Of a DNA stretch of 64,000 bases, positions 1-11,883 are shown piece after piece. The position numbers and the translations under genes were made by a program. Source of the DNA: Margaritifera margaritifera (taxonomy: Eukaryota > Mollusca > Bivalvia > Unionida > Margaritiferidae); assembly GCA_029931535.1 (NCBI GenBank), contig JAQPZY010001638.1, forward strand, positions 5,821,501 to 5,885,500, in the 5' to 3' direction. The first letter of the stretch is position 1. Every line of letters starts with the position of its first letter. The notes beneath the pieces were generated by a model. The model had not been told where the DNA came from, did not search any database, and saw only the letters and a program-made list of their open reading frames with translations.

Positions 1-53
1 ATAAATGCAGAAAAGATAAATGTAATCGTGTCCTTTGTCAAGTGAGAGCAATC

Positions 54-992
54 AGTTTGTATGCATGCTGTGGGCTCGATAGTTGTGCTACGAAAAGGGT
101 GAACCATTTTGTGATCACACTCTCCGCACAGGCTTTACCGTTTAGGTGGTGTTACCCTTCGGGATACCTGTCCGTAGGAGATGACTCCGATTGTATATGA
201 TGTAGCCAATACTAACAAGCACAAAGAAGCTGGATATGGACAGTGACCTAAATAATACTTTTTTCTTCCTTTTTAGTTCTACTGTTTTCTCACTCCATGT
301 TAGCCATTTGTTTCATGTCCTCCTCAATTTGTTCAAGGTCTTCTTCTAATTCTTACAACTCTTTTTCCTCGAAATATTGTAATTAATCTGTTTAAATTTC
401 CTCCTCTCTTTTCTTAGCGTTTCAAACGGCCTGTTTGATTTGTCTGTCTGCAGTCGCACAGTAGATTGTAGGCTACTTCATATTTATTTGTCTGTCAGCT
501 TTAGCAAAGCTTTAATGCATAATGTTGTTTTTTTATTATTTCACTCTGTTGCTCTTTATCCAGGCCTTGAAGGTTTCCGCCTTCTGTTTTGAGTTCATTA
601 AATTCATTCATCTCATTAGACTGTATGCTTTTAACATGATATTTGGTGAGATTCCACGCATACTTTGTTCAGTGAGAGCAATCAGGACACTATTTAGGGA
701 TACTAAGTATTTAGGAACTGAAAAAGTCACTAATTAGGTGTCAATAAAAGTTAGTAACTAATCGTCCCCTAAAGTAACTAACTTGAGTTATAAAATTTAC
801 TTATTTTGAAGAATCCCAACTTCCTTTTGCTTGTTAGTATCGGATACGTCATACCCAAACTGAGTCGTCTCCTACAGAGAGGTATCTCAAAGGGTAACAC
901 CTAAACGGCAAAGCCTGTGCGGAGTGTGCCAACACAAAACAGTTGAGACTTTGCGTAGCACAACTATAGAACCTATAGCATCCAAACAAACT
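54..992. repeat. Foldback element with about 180-bp inverted arms
   Basis: The left arm (about 54-233) and the right arm (about 818-992) are inverted copies of each other. Both contain the shared cores ATAGTTGTGCTACG, CTCCGCACAGGCTTT and CCGTTTAGGTG, plus GATACTAACAAGC (ATACTAACAAGC on the left), in the same order once the right arm is reverse-complemented. They differ by scattered substitutions and small indels. The roughly 585-bp centre is T-rich and shows no convincing gene. AGTGAGAGCAATCAG occurs both at the outer edge of the left arm (about 41-55) and inside the centre (about 671-685), suggesting an internal rearrangement or a nested insertion. No clear target-site duplication is visible. 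It could be a non-autonomous DNA transposon or a foldback element; the family is not recognised. Confidence 0.7.
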
Positions 993-3747
993 ATACATCA
1001 TAGGAACAAATATTACATCCCCCTAAATGATGTGATTTTTTTTTACCATTTATATGTCTGAGACAAAATATACAATAAATATCATTTACTGCGCATCCTT
1101 AAAAGCAATTTTAACAGTGTGATGCTACAGAAAGTATTAGGCTATAAAATGGATAAGCCTTCTAAATTCACATTTGAGGAGATTTGTAAACTGCTTGTAC
1201 CCATCTGTATGTCAGATATCACGATATAATATTTAATTGTGTACGGTTATTTACCTGATAGAATAGTTCCAAGAATTTGCTTTGCATCACAACCCTTACA
1301 TCTTTGTAGTTTATATTCTGCTCTGGTGTCAATCTTCGATAAGGCTCTGCCGTCCACCTTTGGTGTTGCTCCTTTAGAACACTTTTCCCTTAGAGACGAG
1401 GCTGACATTACGTCCGCTATTCTTACCTCAACCTTCAGTATTGTCCCTTCAGGACATCGCTGTATACGATTTTAGTTATATGTTTGTTTCCAAACGCTAA
1501 CTAAATTATTACGAAAAAATCGATTTAACTTTCTAAACATTTCACTATGGTCAAGAAATCTAATTGTAGACCAGTCCGATTGTTCTCCACTTAGTACATT
1601 GATATCACAGAAATGTTTATAAAATCAAATTTAGGTCAATAGGTTAAAACCCGGATTTGACTTTTTCTTAAAAAATTTCCCAATGGTTCAAAATATTTTC
1701 ATCATCATACTACTTATATATGTTTAATAGGGTGGGCATATATAATAGAGAAAAGCGTATGATTAACTCTAGTTCGCTGCAGACTTCTAGGTCAAAAATT
1801 GAAATAGTACGCTCTTTATCCTACGATGCTTCTCTTCCTGTTTTCCAAAAGAGATCAAGAAATGTTGTTAAATTTAACAATTTCAAAGGAAGACTAAAAT
1901 CCAGACGAATCACGTCAGTAAAATATTTGGATAAAATACTACGTACAAAACTATATAGCGGTCTTTCTGAGAGCAAAGATTGATAATTTGAAGACTTCCA
2001 TTATTTTCATCAATTTAGTGTTGTTCACCAAAAGAGTGCGCTGAAGGATTCCTGGAGACAAGGAACAGGAGCAGGAAGTCAGTGAGAGAATTTCCAAAAG
2101 GAAGACTCATAATTGTCCTTACATAACAACGAGAAGCACTACAGTCCCTTAGATTTTAATTTACGTTAATAGAAAAAGGCACCACTTTCATTAATTAGGT
2201 GATATTCCCATCTTCTCACGTGACTTTGAGGTCTTGGATTTTGATACGATGCATTTTTAGAAATTTCTCATCTCCTTTTGAAAGGAGCTGGGATAAGGTT
2301 TCTACAGTACATGATTCAATGATAACTTTAAAAAAGGTCTTATTTCTATGATATAAAATGTGATTAGATCTTAATCGGTTTTTACAAAGACATTACAGTA
2401 GAAATATTTAAACTAGTGAATTTTCGTGTCTATATAAAATAATTTACATAATGTGAAATTTACGTTTCTAACACTTGCGACGCTACGAACCTTGGTGTCA
2501 TTTTTTTCGATTTCCAAATAAGGCATGACCCTCAGCAATTTTGGCAATGTGCAAGTTAATCCCTGCTCAGTTAGAAAATAAATATCACCTATAAATACAT
2601 CGCTATAGTTGATAAGTCTTGTATGTGGGGAAAATAAGCGCGAAAGATATATAGCACCGCTGTAATGACGTTTTTGTATTATATTTGAGTTAAGTATGCC
2701 TCCAGTTCCAAGTCTTTAGTTTCAGTGAAACTTAAACTTAACGGAAAGACAACCAGCTGAAATTCACTTTTATCTTCGCGCAGCTTTATCTCTAAGCCAT
2801 TTTCAGTAATATAGTTTTCACAAAATTATCTCTAAAACTTAATAAATAAATACATTAATTAATTAATCGATTAATTAATCGTGCGGTATAACATTGAACA
2901 ATAGATTTTTCATCATCGTCATGCTTGATTTCCTTCTTTCAATTTAGTTTTTATCGCACTACATATTCATACAGTTCTGAAATGTTGAATTTATTTTATT
3001 TTTATTTAATCCGAGACAAGTGATCACGTATTTACCAGAACAACAAACTCTGCTTCACTTTGATGATATGTAGTTTAAAATAGCACTTTGTCTGTTGTGA
3101 TAGATACATTTTAGAACCCTCAGTTAAAAGCAACTTTCCGCGTACAATTTTTTTCGATTTAACAAGCGCTAAGAAGCGAAATCGTAAATTTAAGCAATTT
3201 CACAATAAAGAGGAGAGGAACTAGCGAATATACCTATATCTGACCCTTGTTTGGGAGTAAGTTTTTGTTAACTTTACCTGGTCATCGTTCAATCGTCAAA
3301 AATGATCAAAACAACAATAGGAGGCATCACCAGAGATTTGCTCATTGGATCTTGAATAACTGTCTCTCTAATACCAACAAGCTGCAAGTTGGAAACCTCA
3401 GCTGTTATAGATTTATTATAGCCAATTTTGCTATCATAGTCCTTTCGTAAGACTTGTCCTACCACTCCAATCGATGGTTAAATACTTGTTACTATGTTCA
3501 CAAAAGGATAGGGAATCATGTGCATTAACTCCTCGCACACAGCTGAGGTCTTTTTACTTTTTTTTTAGACTGGAGGCGTCATTCAATGAGTGACATATAC
3601 CAGCTATAAGCTGTCAAAGAAAACAAAGTCGATCAATATTGGAGAAAATCTAGCGCAGTATACGTGTAAGAGTGCATGGGTATCCTTGTGGGAATATATC
3701 TCTCCAGGGCATCGTGCTTCGTGGGAGATTTCATTGCCCGTTTCAGT
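993..3747. other. No gene seen; one 87-codon frame and a 22-bp palindrome
   Basis: The longest frame is 1720-1983 (+, 87 codons), basic and without a recognisable domain, so it is not called as a gene. A perfect 22-bp palindrome built on TTAATTAATCGATTAATTAA lies at 2858-2879. The remainder is unstructured A+T-rich sequence. Confidence 0.5.
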
Positions 3748-3925
3748 TTTTGTCTCTTGAGGATGTTTGAGCTGAGAATGTCTTGGCTGTATTGAAATAA
3801 TGCTTTGGTTTTTTTAAGGATTTTATTCTCTTTGTATTCACCTTTGTCATGTATGCTTTTTTGAGATACCTAAAGTTACTTGGTACTGTATAGTTAGGAT
3901 TGTGCTGATGTGACCTTAACCCTAT
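3748..3925 (+). repeat. Dispersed repeat, copy 1 (3' end ending in TTAACCCTATA)
   Basis: The segment around TGTATGC-TTTTTGAGATACC ... GTGCTGATGTGACC-TTAACCCTATA aligns in order with 21359-21522, where the same blocks read TTTTTGGGATACG, GTGTGCTGACTTG and GTTAACCCTATAA. The two copies differ at many positions but keep spacing, as expected for an old interspersed repeat. In this copy the TTAACCCTATA end runs directly into a (CATA)n array, as in retrotransposon 3' ends that terminate in simple repeats. Family not recognised. Confidence 0.55.
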
Positions 3926-4003
3926 ACATACATACATACATACATACATACATACATACATACATACATACATACATACATACATACATACATACATACA
4001 TAC
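3925..4003. repeat. (CATA)n microsatellite
   Basis: About 19 uninterrupted 4-bp units directly after the repeat end at 3925. The Met-Tyr-Val-Cys reading frames on the minus strand are a by-product of the repeat. Confidence 0.97.
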
Positions 4004-4226
4004 TGAGAATATCTACCTAATGTTTTGAGGGAGTTTTGATGCTATAGACTGTTTCTGCATATATAAACCCCACAAATGGGTACATTCTAAAGTCGAAGCA
4101 ACTCTTCAACGCAGACATTGAAGTAGTGAACCTTTCCATCGGCTTAAAAAATCGCATATAGTAAAAGCTGATAGATATGTTGAATAATAATAGTCTCCAA
4201 TCTAGAGATTCTTAAAGGATCTACCT

Positions 4227-4411
4227 GCAAACAATATAGACCCTGATCTGCATTCGCATAATGCGCCGACACATCAGGGTCAATGTTGCTTGTTCTACTG
4301 ATTACTCCTAGCAAACTGCACAGACCCAGATCTGCTGGCGCACTATGCGACGGCAGATCTGGTTCTAGGCAGTTTGTATTTTGATCTATTTTATACGCGA
4401 GTATATACGGT
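4227..4411 (-). mobile_element. Double-hairpin MITE, copy 1 (one terminus missing)
   Basis: Two palindromes lie in tandem: the first has arms around ATAGACCCTGATCTG / ACATCAGGGTCAAT, the second around CAGACCCAGATCTGC / GCAGATCTGGTTCT. They are separated by TTGTTCTACTGATTACTCC. The right terminus TATACGCGAGTATATACGG matches the terminus of the copies at 31658 and 57558; the left terminus is absent. No coding sequence. The arms of the two hairpins are variants of each other, so the element is a dimer of one palindrome. Confidence 0.75.
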
Positions 4412-4789
4412 TTACAAGCCCTGAATTAGATGCATTAAAATTACTAAAGGATTTTGTTTTAAGCCAATACTTTCACTTAAAACTGAACTTTGTTTTGATT
4501 GTCAAATCGCGAGCAAAAATATCGATATCACTTTTTTTCTAATTCTTATCAACTTACTGCAGCATTAATGTTTGTCTTCAATACAACAAGATTCAGAAAT
4601 ATAAGCAACGTCCCGAAAGCCAATTTTTACTCTAGCCTAATTTGATTAGCCAGTTGGCATGTTTTGTAATATTGATAACAAGGCATACATTTGTGAAATA
4701 CGTGGGAGTAAAATGTCGATAATGATCTTTATCTTCTGTGGCAAGACGACCATTGGAAAACAGTTCAAGGATAAGCTCGCTTTTCGAAG

Positions 4790-4791
<2 letters not shown>

Positions 4792-4865
<74 letters not shown>
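4792..4865. repeat. (TA)n microsatellite
   Basis: About 37 pure TA units abutting the TGTTA terminus of the next repeat. Confidence 0.98.
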
Positions 4866-4869
<4 letters not shown>

Positions 4870-5493
4870 ACGACTCTATGGTCTAAGAAAAATGTAACAG
4901 AAAGAAAGTGAAACCAACAAATCAAGTAAAAATCAACAAGCAATTTATTACTAGATAATTAAAATGAAAAATCAAAACGTCACTTACAGTAATGTGTTTT
5001 GAAATCCTAATAATCCAATAAGAATGATTGTTCTAATCACAAGTCCTAAATATAGAATGTTCCGAATTCACGGCTGTGTCCTTGAATGTTATGATGTGCT
5101 AATGGTCTCCAAAGTCCTGATGTACTAGTAATCTTGATGTGCTGATGTCAAAATGAAGTATTCCAAAATCTCTGAATAAGTTCAGTTAAATTCCAAAATC
5201 ATTAATTAAAAATCCAAAATCCAAACGTTTGTGAGCACTGTTATAATCCAATGAATATTTAAAATAATTCCTCTCTTAGAATTTGGAATGAATTTTCACA
5301 ACTGTAATAAACAAAATTCAACCTTGACCTTCAAATTGAGAAAACATTATATTGATCAAAACAACCTAATTCAAAGACACTAGTTAAACATGTTTTTTCC
5401 TGATAACATTAAGATTTAAGCAAATATTAAAGTGAAGAAACATTTATAATTTCCCAAAATACCTACAACACCATATAAACATCATACATAACA
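4866..5493. mobile_element. LTR-like dispersed repeat, copy 1 (possible solo LTR)
   Basis: The block begins TGTTACGACTC and ends CATACATAACA, giving a 5-bp terminal inverted repeat TGTTA/TAACA of the TG...CA kind found at retroviral-type LTR ends. Its last 200 bp align with 53196-53402: shared blocks include GAGCAAATATTAAAGT after a one-base difference, AAGAAACATTTATAATTTCC and AAACATCATACATAACA. No 5-bp target duplication is visible and no flanking polyprotein remains, so a solo LTR is an inference; another TG/CA-ended repeat is possible. Confidence 0.45.
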
Positions 5494-6883
5494 AAGCCAC
5501 TTCGAACGAAGTTCTATCTTTTTTTCAAATGTCTATGTCCTGACCAGAAAACGTTATTAGGTAAATATAAAATTCAAATATTTCTGGTGGTATATCGTTT
5601 TATGAGTACGATTCTAACCTTATCTGGCCATCTTCCGCTCCATTAAATGAAGCCGTTATAGCTTTTGGTCAAAATGACAGTCTCTTCAAAAAGCAAAAGT
5701 GCTGATTTGAATTATAACTCATTAAAATAGTAATCTAAACCCAGGACTTGTCTGAAAGAAACGTTTATTTGCTGCCTCAGGAGCAGAGATCAATAATTGG
5801 ATGAAGTCTTATAACCATTACACTACGTTATAGACAGTGCCATGCATTCCTCTAATCGCATGTATTGAAAGGTTCTAGATAGGATGCCCAGGAATCAGTT
5901 GTCTACGAATTGTCTTCAAAGAGTAAGAATCAAATTATTGTCTTGACGTTGCAAATGGAAGCAAAACAATTCTAAAATTTTAATCAGCGTTCGCGACGGT
6001 AAAAATGATACCGAATTCATTACTTCAGTTGACAATAAAAACTTGTTCTCTTTAAGTTTCGATTAAGTATTGTTTTCTTAGATTTGGGTAGCAAATTGTA
6101 TAAAATAGTATCTGTTCATATTTCCCAAATATCTACAAATATGACTGATGCAGTAGAAATTACATGAATAGTGTTCTTAAATAATCCATCCAAATTAGAA
6201 TAAAGAAATACTTGGGGGGAGGAACAGAGAATAATATGTAAGAACCGAGACACTTTGTTCTTGTGTCTTGAAATAGTGCAAATACATATCACCGGTGTGT
6301 GTTTATTTCCACTTCAAAAAACACTACTACAATAAAGTAAGTAAGCAAGTTAGCTTCGAATCACTTTAAAAAAAACACAAACGTAATGACGCTGACTATA
6401 GTGAATACATGTTTAGACTTGAGAGCAATTAAATAAAAGATGGGGTTTTTTTTCCATCGAACAATTTTGTATCAAAAGGTTGGAGGGAAATTGTTTGGTA
6501 ATACTAGATTTCTTTAAGAAGAAACTCCAGATCGTTTGCATCTCAGATTTATATTAAATTGATATGATATGTATTCAGTATCCAGCTAATTAAGTAACCT
6601 TAGTAATATATGCTTTAAAATTGATCAAATGACAGATAACTTTATAATACAAACTTTAAAAAATGCAAACTTTTGATTCGTTAATTTTAACAAGACAAAT
6701 ATCATGCATGGATTGATGACTAAATTAATCAATTGATATATTTCATGAATCCGTATATTCTTTTCTATGTATCATACTATTTTCCATAGATCTGTTGAAT
6801 GTCCCATCATTATAGTTTTTACCTTCATAAACAAATTAATTGCAGATTCTCGTAAAATTCTTAGCAAATTGTGAAGATAAAGA

Positions 6884-6885
<2 letters not shown>
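5494..6885. other. No feature seen
   Basis: A+T-rich sequence without open frames of note, tandem repeats or recognisable element ends. Confidence 0.5.

Positions 6886-6972
<87 letters not shown>
6886..6972. repeat. (TA)n(TG)n compound microsatellite
   Basis: TA units to 6920 switch to 26 TG units. Confidence 0.98.
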
Positions 6973-6974
<2 letters not shown>

Positions 6975-6985
6975 TATTCCCTTGA

Positions 6986-7043
6986 CAGTGTGATGTACGA
7001 ATCTTGAAATCTGGCAGTATGATGTACGAATCTTGAAATCTAT
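6986..7043. repeat. 29-bp tandem duplication
   Basis: Two copies of TGATGTACGAATCTTGAAAT in a 29-bp unit, almost identical, so recent. Confidence 0.9.
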
Positions 7044-7983
7044 CTTTCTTTCTGTTTGCAACTTTCTCTTCTTATCCCTTCTATTTTTTCCGATCGAACT
7101 TTTCAATCATTTAATCCCCAATTATACAATTATATAAATGAAATCTTAATAAAGTGAGAGGATTACAAATTTCTTAAGGACGTTTCAAAAGCATTTTGGT
7201 TACCACAGCGCTGTCTTTGAAAGAAGTTGAGGGGTTTGTTCTCCAAAGATAAATGTGAATTGCAGTTCGTTTCACAACATTCTTTTGAAATTTAATTATT
7301 GACTCTCTGGAGGAGAAAGAGATGACGAAAAGTATTTGTTCGATCCCAAAATTTCGATAACGTAGTAGTCCAGACAGTCAGTTTGTATGTTTTCCCCCTG
7401 GAACTATCAGCCTGATATGATTGTTTCAAATGTTTCGAATAATCATTGGAAATTGTTGCAATCATAATAAAATGCCAATTGCACATATTACTGAGTACGT
7501 TGACTCCGGAGCAGTAAATTCTGATAAGGCAAATTTATTAGTGCCTAATCAATGTTGCCCGGGCGACAGATGGAAAACAATGATAGTCATGAACAGCAAG
7601 CTCCTCCACATTATCATTGATAGTTTCCAAGTTCTTCGAACCTAAACAGATCTGAGTTTGATAGAAGAAGACCTTTATTGCAATTAGACCAAACGGCCTT
7701 CGAGCATGCATACAAACATTATGAACAAGTAATGTTTGATGGCGATGGTATATTGAAATGTATATACTCTAATTGATGTTTAGACTAATTATTGCAGTAC
7801 AAATGTATAATATTAAATATCTTTAAAAGATATGAAAGTGTACAACTATGGAAATACCACACAGAGACAGCCACAAGAAAAAAAATAACATAAGTAGAAA
7901 CACCATTTGTAGATAACTTAAACAACAAACACGGGGAACTAATCAGAACATGTATCTTCAACGAGTAATCAAACAAGAATTAA
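7044..7983. other. No gene seen
   Basis: Short frames on both strands at 7292-7645 overlap one another antisense and match no known family; nothing else is visible. Confidence 0.45.
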
Positions 7984-8196
7984 CGTATGGAACTTATAAA
8001 AAAAATATGACCGATATATGGATATATTACCATGGATGATCAATGTATAGAATTTATAAACAAATATGAATAATTTATGATTCTATCACCAAGGATATCA
8101 AAGTATAGAATTAATACATAAATATGGACAATGTATGATTCTATCACCAAGGGTGATCAAAGTATAGGATTTATACAAAAATATGAATAATCCATA
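7984..8196. repeat. Imperfect tandem repeat, about 58-bp unit
   Basis: Three units plus a degenerate partial one, each containing a GTATAGAATTTATA-like block and an ATTCTATCACCAAGG-like block. Divergence among units indicates an older array. Confidence 0.8.
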
Positions 8197-8213
8197 AGTA
8201 GGATGTATGTATT

Positions 8214-8268
8214 ATTGATTTTCACTCATATAGCAATATTATTGATTTCACTCATATAGTGATATTGA
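8214..8268. repeat. 27-bp tandem duplication
   Basis: ATTGATTTTCACTCATATAG followed by a near copy. Confidence 0.8.
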
Positions 8269-8989
8269 ATAATATTGATTGAACAATGGAACATATGTGT
8301 CTCATGACGTCCAGTTGACGCTCACAATGTATTTCGGGTTCCACAGCTCTCGTCGAATGGTCAAGGAGCCACCACACATGGTCCTCCCCTCCCAGTCTGC
8401 CGTAGGATCCCTTGCGATCCTCCTTATTCCTTATAGCCCCGCTGGTCCCGAAGCTTTGGTCCCTCACTGCGAGTTAAATAATACCGTCCTTTGACCATCG
8501 ATCCCAGCATCCGGGTTACACGAAACCCCACAAAGTTCTACGAATACAAATAAAAAACAGCTAAAAATATAATGACAGAGCCATGTATTACATGAGACAC
8601 GATTAAGTACAAATATAATAATATACATTACGCATGCGCGCACATGAATTGGTTTCGTTACACATTCAGTCATTTCATCAGAACTACCGTACGAGATTAT
8701 AATTATAATAGCCATGTTCGTACACGAATCTGTGTCCGACAAGAATAATCTAACTGAATTGTAAGAACTCGAACATTACTCCTCCTTTAATGCATGTAAC
8801 TTATAAATGAGTTCAATTTGTCTATTCATTTATACAAATGACTTACTTTAAACAGAGTATACTCTAGCTGATAGCATGACGTTATGTGACACAGGTCTGA
8901 CTTTCTGCAAAATTTAGAATAAATTCCGAAACATCCAATATATAAATCAATTCCATCTCATAAAACGGATAACAAGAAAGAATGCACTT
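8269..8989. other. Locally G+C-richer segment of unknown origin
   Basis: About 8280-8520 is clearly richer in G+C than its surroundings and open on both strands for about 70 codons. This is compatible with an old retroelement or exon remnant, but no family could be recognised. Confidence 0.3.
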
Positions 8990-9409
8990 TTATATTTCAT
9001 ATGCCTCTACCGCTGAAGATTGCCCCCGTAAAGTAGACAGCTTCCTGACAAAACTCGTTTTATTGTGATAAGACAGCGAGAATATACTCTGTAAGTTCCC
9101 TGGTTGTGGTGAAAATCCATAGCCAGAGAACTCGAGGTAATCGGATTTCTCATTGCAGGCACTTTTAGCGTACAGCAATGGGTAAACCGAACTCAGTATT
9201 TTGAAATAAACACGGCTAAAAATAAACAACTTTCTGGCAACGCTGTACGCGGCAACGAAATCCGAGTACATTTTCGTTCTTATATAATGCATAAACATTT
9301 TACTACACACAATTTCTTGACACACCATACAAAAATGTTTGTTAAAAACCGCTTGTCCCTCAACATAAATATAATTATCATCGGCCCTCTTTGACAGTCT
9401 ATTATTCAA
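8990..9409 (-). CDS. Unrecognised 139-codon open frame
   Basis: This is the longest frame in the window that is not made of simple or tandem repeats. The predicted product is 139 residues with six cysteines scattered without an obvious metal-binding spacing, no signal peptide and no membrane segment of convincing length. I recognise no domain. The start is simply the first ATG; there is no visible promoter, intron signal set or poly(A) context that would make it a gene. In A+T-rich animal DNA a frame of this size can occur by chance in 64 kb. It could alternatively be an internal exon or a fragment of an old element. Function not assignable. Confidence 0.15.
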   Translation of the reverse strand: MNNRLSKRADDNYIYVEGQAVFNKHFCMVCQEIVCSKMFMHYIRTKMYSDFVAAYSVARKLFIFSRVYFKILSSVYPLLYAKSACNEKSDYLEFSGYGFSPQPGNLQSIFSLSYHNKTSFVRKLSTLRGQSSAVEAYEI

Positions 9410-10222
9410 AATATGACATGACTGAACTTGTCTTTGGAGAAAGTTTTACACGATAAACAAATAAGTAACAAATACATAAAAAAATGATCGGAAACTAGAG
9501 TAAAACTTTCAAGGCAGGTTAGAAAGTGACACACTATCGAAATTGTATCCCCACTAGACAGAGATTCTTCTTCACCCTGGCCCAATATGTAATTCATGTA
9601 AAATATAAAATTCAAAGTATTCTAAAAAGGCATAGTTGCTATCAGGGCATACTAGAAGCGAAAATCTTTGTATATTATTATTTCCACATTACCATACTGG
9701 TTCTTTTGGATATTTTAGTACCTTCTGCTATGTTCATTACCTTGTACAGATTTTCAAACATGTTGGTTATGAGTGAATGAAATTAAGAAAATCTTGTGAA
9801 ATATTCCATTAATTTGTATGCTTTGTTGTCTACGACATCTGTCAACTGTGTGACCCTAGATAAAGAAATAAAATAAATAAGATATTGCTTGTATACAAGT
9901 ACACATTTGAAATGTTATGAAAACAATTGCATCGAAAATGTTAATATCCGATAGATTCTCAGTTCCGAAACGAGTTTGAAAAGGAAACTATCACAGAATT
10001 AATCAATCATTACACTTTATTGCTTGTTTGGTTTGGTGTTTTTTTTTTCTTCATGTATTCTTTTTAAAAGTTTTCATTTTAAAAGTGTATACTGAAATTA
10101 GAATTTAACAACTTACAACAAACACATAAACATATATACATACATAAATACATACATACATATAGACTAGCTATTTTCCCCACCTTCTTTTCTCACTCTT
10201 CCTTGTGTGCATTAATTTATGG

Positions 10223-10290
10223 ATGGATGGATGGACGCAAGGATGAATGAATGAATGAACGTATGAATGAATAAATGAATGAACAAATGG
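10223..10290. repeat. Degenerate (ATGG)n/(ATGA)n simple repeat
   Basis: ATGGATGGATGG grades into ATGAATGAATGA-type units with scattered substitutions. Confidence 0.85.
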
Positions 10291-10347
10291 ATACAAGTTC
10301 GCCTTGTTGTCAATTAAATGTATGTCTTCTGATCAGCAAGAGTTCCT

Positions 10348-10686
10348 ATGAAAGCAATCGTAAGTGAAATAATAATAAGGATACTCTGTCATTGCCATTT
10401 TGTTCACGATTGTAACAAGTGTCAGGAACAACATGTCTGCATACAGAAAATGTGTTACGTCAGAAAATTCGTTTTGTTTTGTTTTCCCATCTCAAAATGT
10501 ATACTAATTTCAAAAGAAGAATATGCGAGGATTCGACTTGGTTTAAATTTAAGTAGAGAAGAAAAACGAATTTCCTTAACTTCGGGCGGCAAGACGCTGG
10601 GAAAAATGCCTGAAAACACTTTACAAGCACTATTACGTCGAGGACTTGATATCATAGACAAATTACGTAAACACATAGCATTATAG
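10348..10686 (+). CDS. Unrecognised 112-codon open frame
   Basis: The frame encodes a 112-residue protein with a cysteine/histidine-rich first third (spacings such as CHCHFVHDCNKC and CIQKMC) and a basic, leucine-rich C-terminal half ending ...LRKHIAL. The Cys/His cluster is suggestive of metal binding but does not match a family I can name. The frame on the opposite strand (10455-10676) is also open, which argues for low stop density rather than selection. It lies just before a (CT)n array. Treated as a low-confidence frame that could be a chance open frame or part of an exon. Confidence 0.15.
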   Translation: MKAIVSEIIIRILCHCHFVHDCNKCQEQHVCIQKMCYVRKFVLFCFPISKCILISKEEYARIRLGLNLSREEKRISLTSGGKTLGKMPENTLQALLRRGLDIIDKLRKHIAL

Positions 10687-10747
10687 CATCAGTCTTTAAT
10701 GACTCATGTTATTGCAATTACCGTCGGGCATAATAAAAATTTAAAAT

Positions 10748-10750
<3 letters not shown>

Positions 10751-10818
<68 letters not shown>
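10751..10818. repeat. (CT)n microsatellite
   Basis: Thirty-four uninterrupted CT units. Confidence 0.98.
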
Positions 10819-10823
<5 letters not shown>

Positions 10824-11883
10824 TGTTAGTTACTTTTCTTAAGTGTGCTGTCTTATTTAGAGCGAACCCCATTTAGCGAGCAAAAGTTCTCTTTGCAAAG
10901 TAAGTAAATAGTGTCACTGTGTGTAAACATGACGAAAGTGTTATCTTTTTGTCATGCATTGACAAAGATTGCAAGAAATGTTTGCATAATATCTGGGCAG
11001 AAACTCAGAAATGTGGGTATGCTCTTTGGCCAGAGAATAACAATACATTATATTCAGTAGGCAATAACTTACTGCCACCAACATCCCCAAAAGTCTGGTC
11101 ACTTAGTTAACGTACTCGTTGACGCTATTTCGTCATCATTGCGGTTGTAGTCGTAATAGTAAATAGTAGTAGTAATAATAACATTACGAGCAGTGCGTGC
11201 AGATAAAAGAGATGAAGGCTCTTTATCATAACAGCTTTTGCCAAAGTATACAAGTATGAAGTTTGTGAGATACTTCTCTTTATTTCAATGGGTAATATAT
11301 CAAAGACATATCTCTGACAAGCGAGACAGCTATTTCCACTACTGAGTTGAAACAATGCCTATCAGCACAGCGTTTTCTTTTTGTTGTTCAAATATACATT
11401 ACATTGCTAGATGCGAAAGATTAATGAAGTTGATACAGGGAATGCTGGCGCTGATTAAGAACGCAACCCTACCGTTGTCGTGTTCTATTTTTTCCAAGAG
11501 ACTGACACATTGGCAAGAATTCTCTCGATTACCGTGGAAGCATGAAGAGATTCTGTTATCGGCCAAATTTGAATAACCGTTTTAACAATTGCTTGCTTCC
11601 TATTGACATAACTGTTGCCAACTGCGTACTGTGATTATCGATGGCTTAATTACTATTAGAAAATCCCCGCATGATTTACATAGAGCCATACAAATTTGAT
11701 GAGCAGCACATGCCCAGCAAGATACATAATTATTAATAGTGCAAAGATATATAACAGGTGTGCGAATACGCTCCCCCACCCTCAATAGTTCAAAAGTATA
11801 AAAAAGAATGAAACCATTTGTGGCTGGAATGCGTAACCATGTATGTCAACAGTATAAAATAATGCCAACGCCAAGCTTGTACC
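10819..11883. other. No gene seen
   Basis: Several frames of 60-75 codons overlap antisense to each other; none has a recognisable domain. Confidence 0.45.

Noticed and set aside
8252..8494. Pair of overlapping antisense 71-codon frames
   Set aside because: A G+C-richer patch lowers stop density on both strands; no domain or copy elsewhere in the window.
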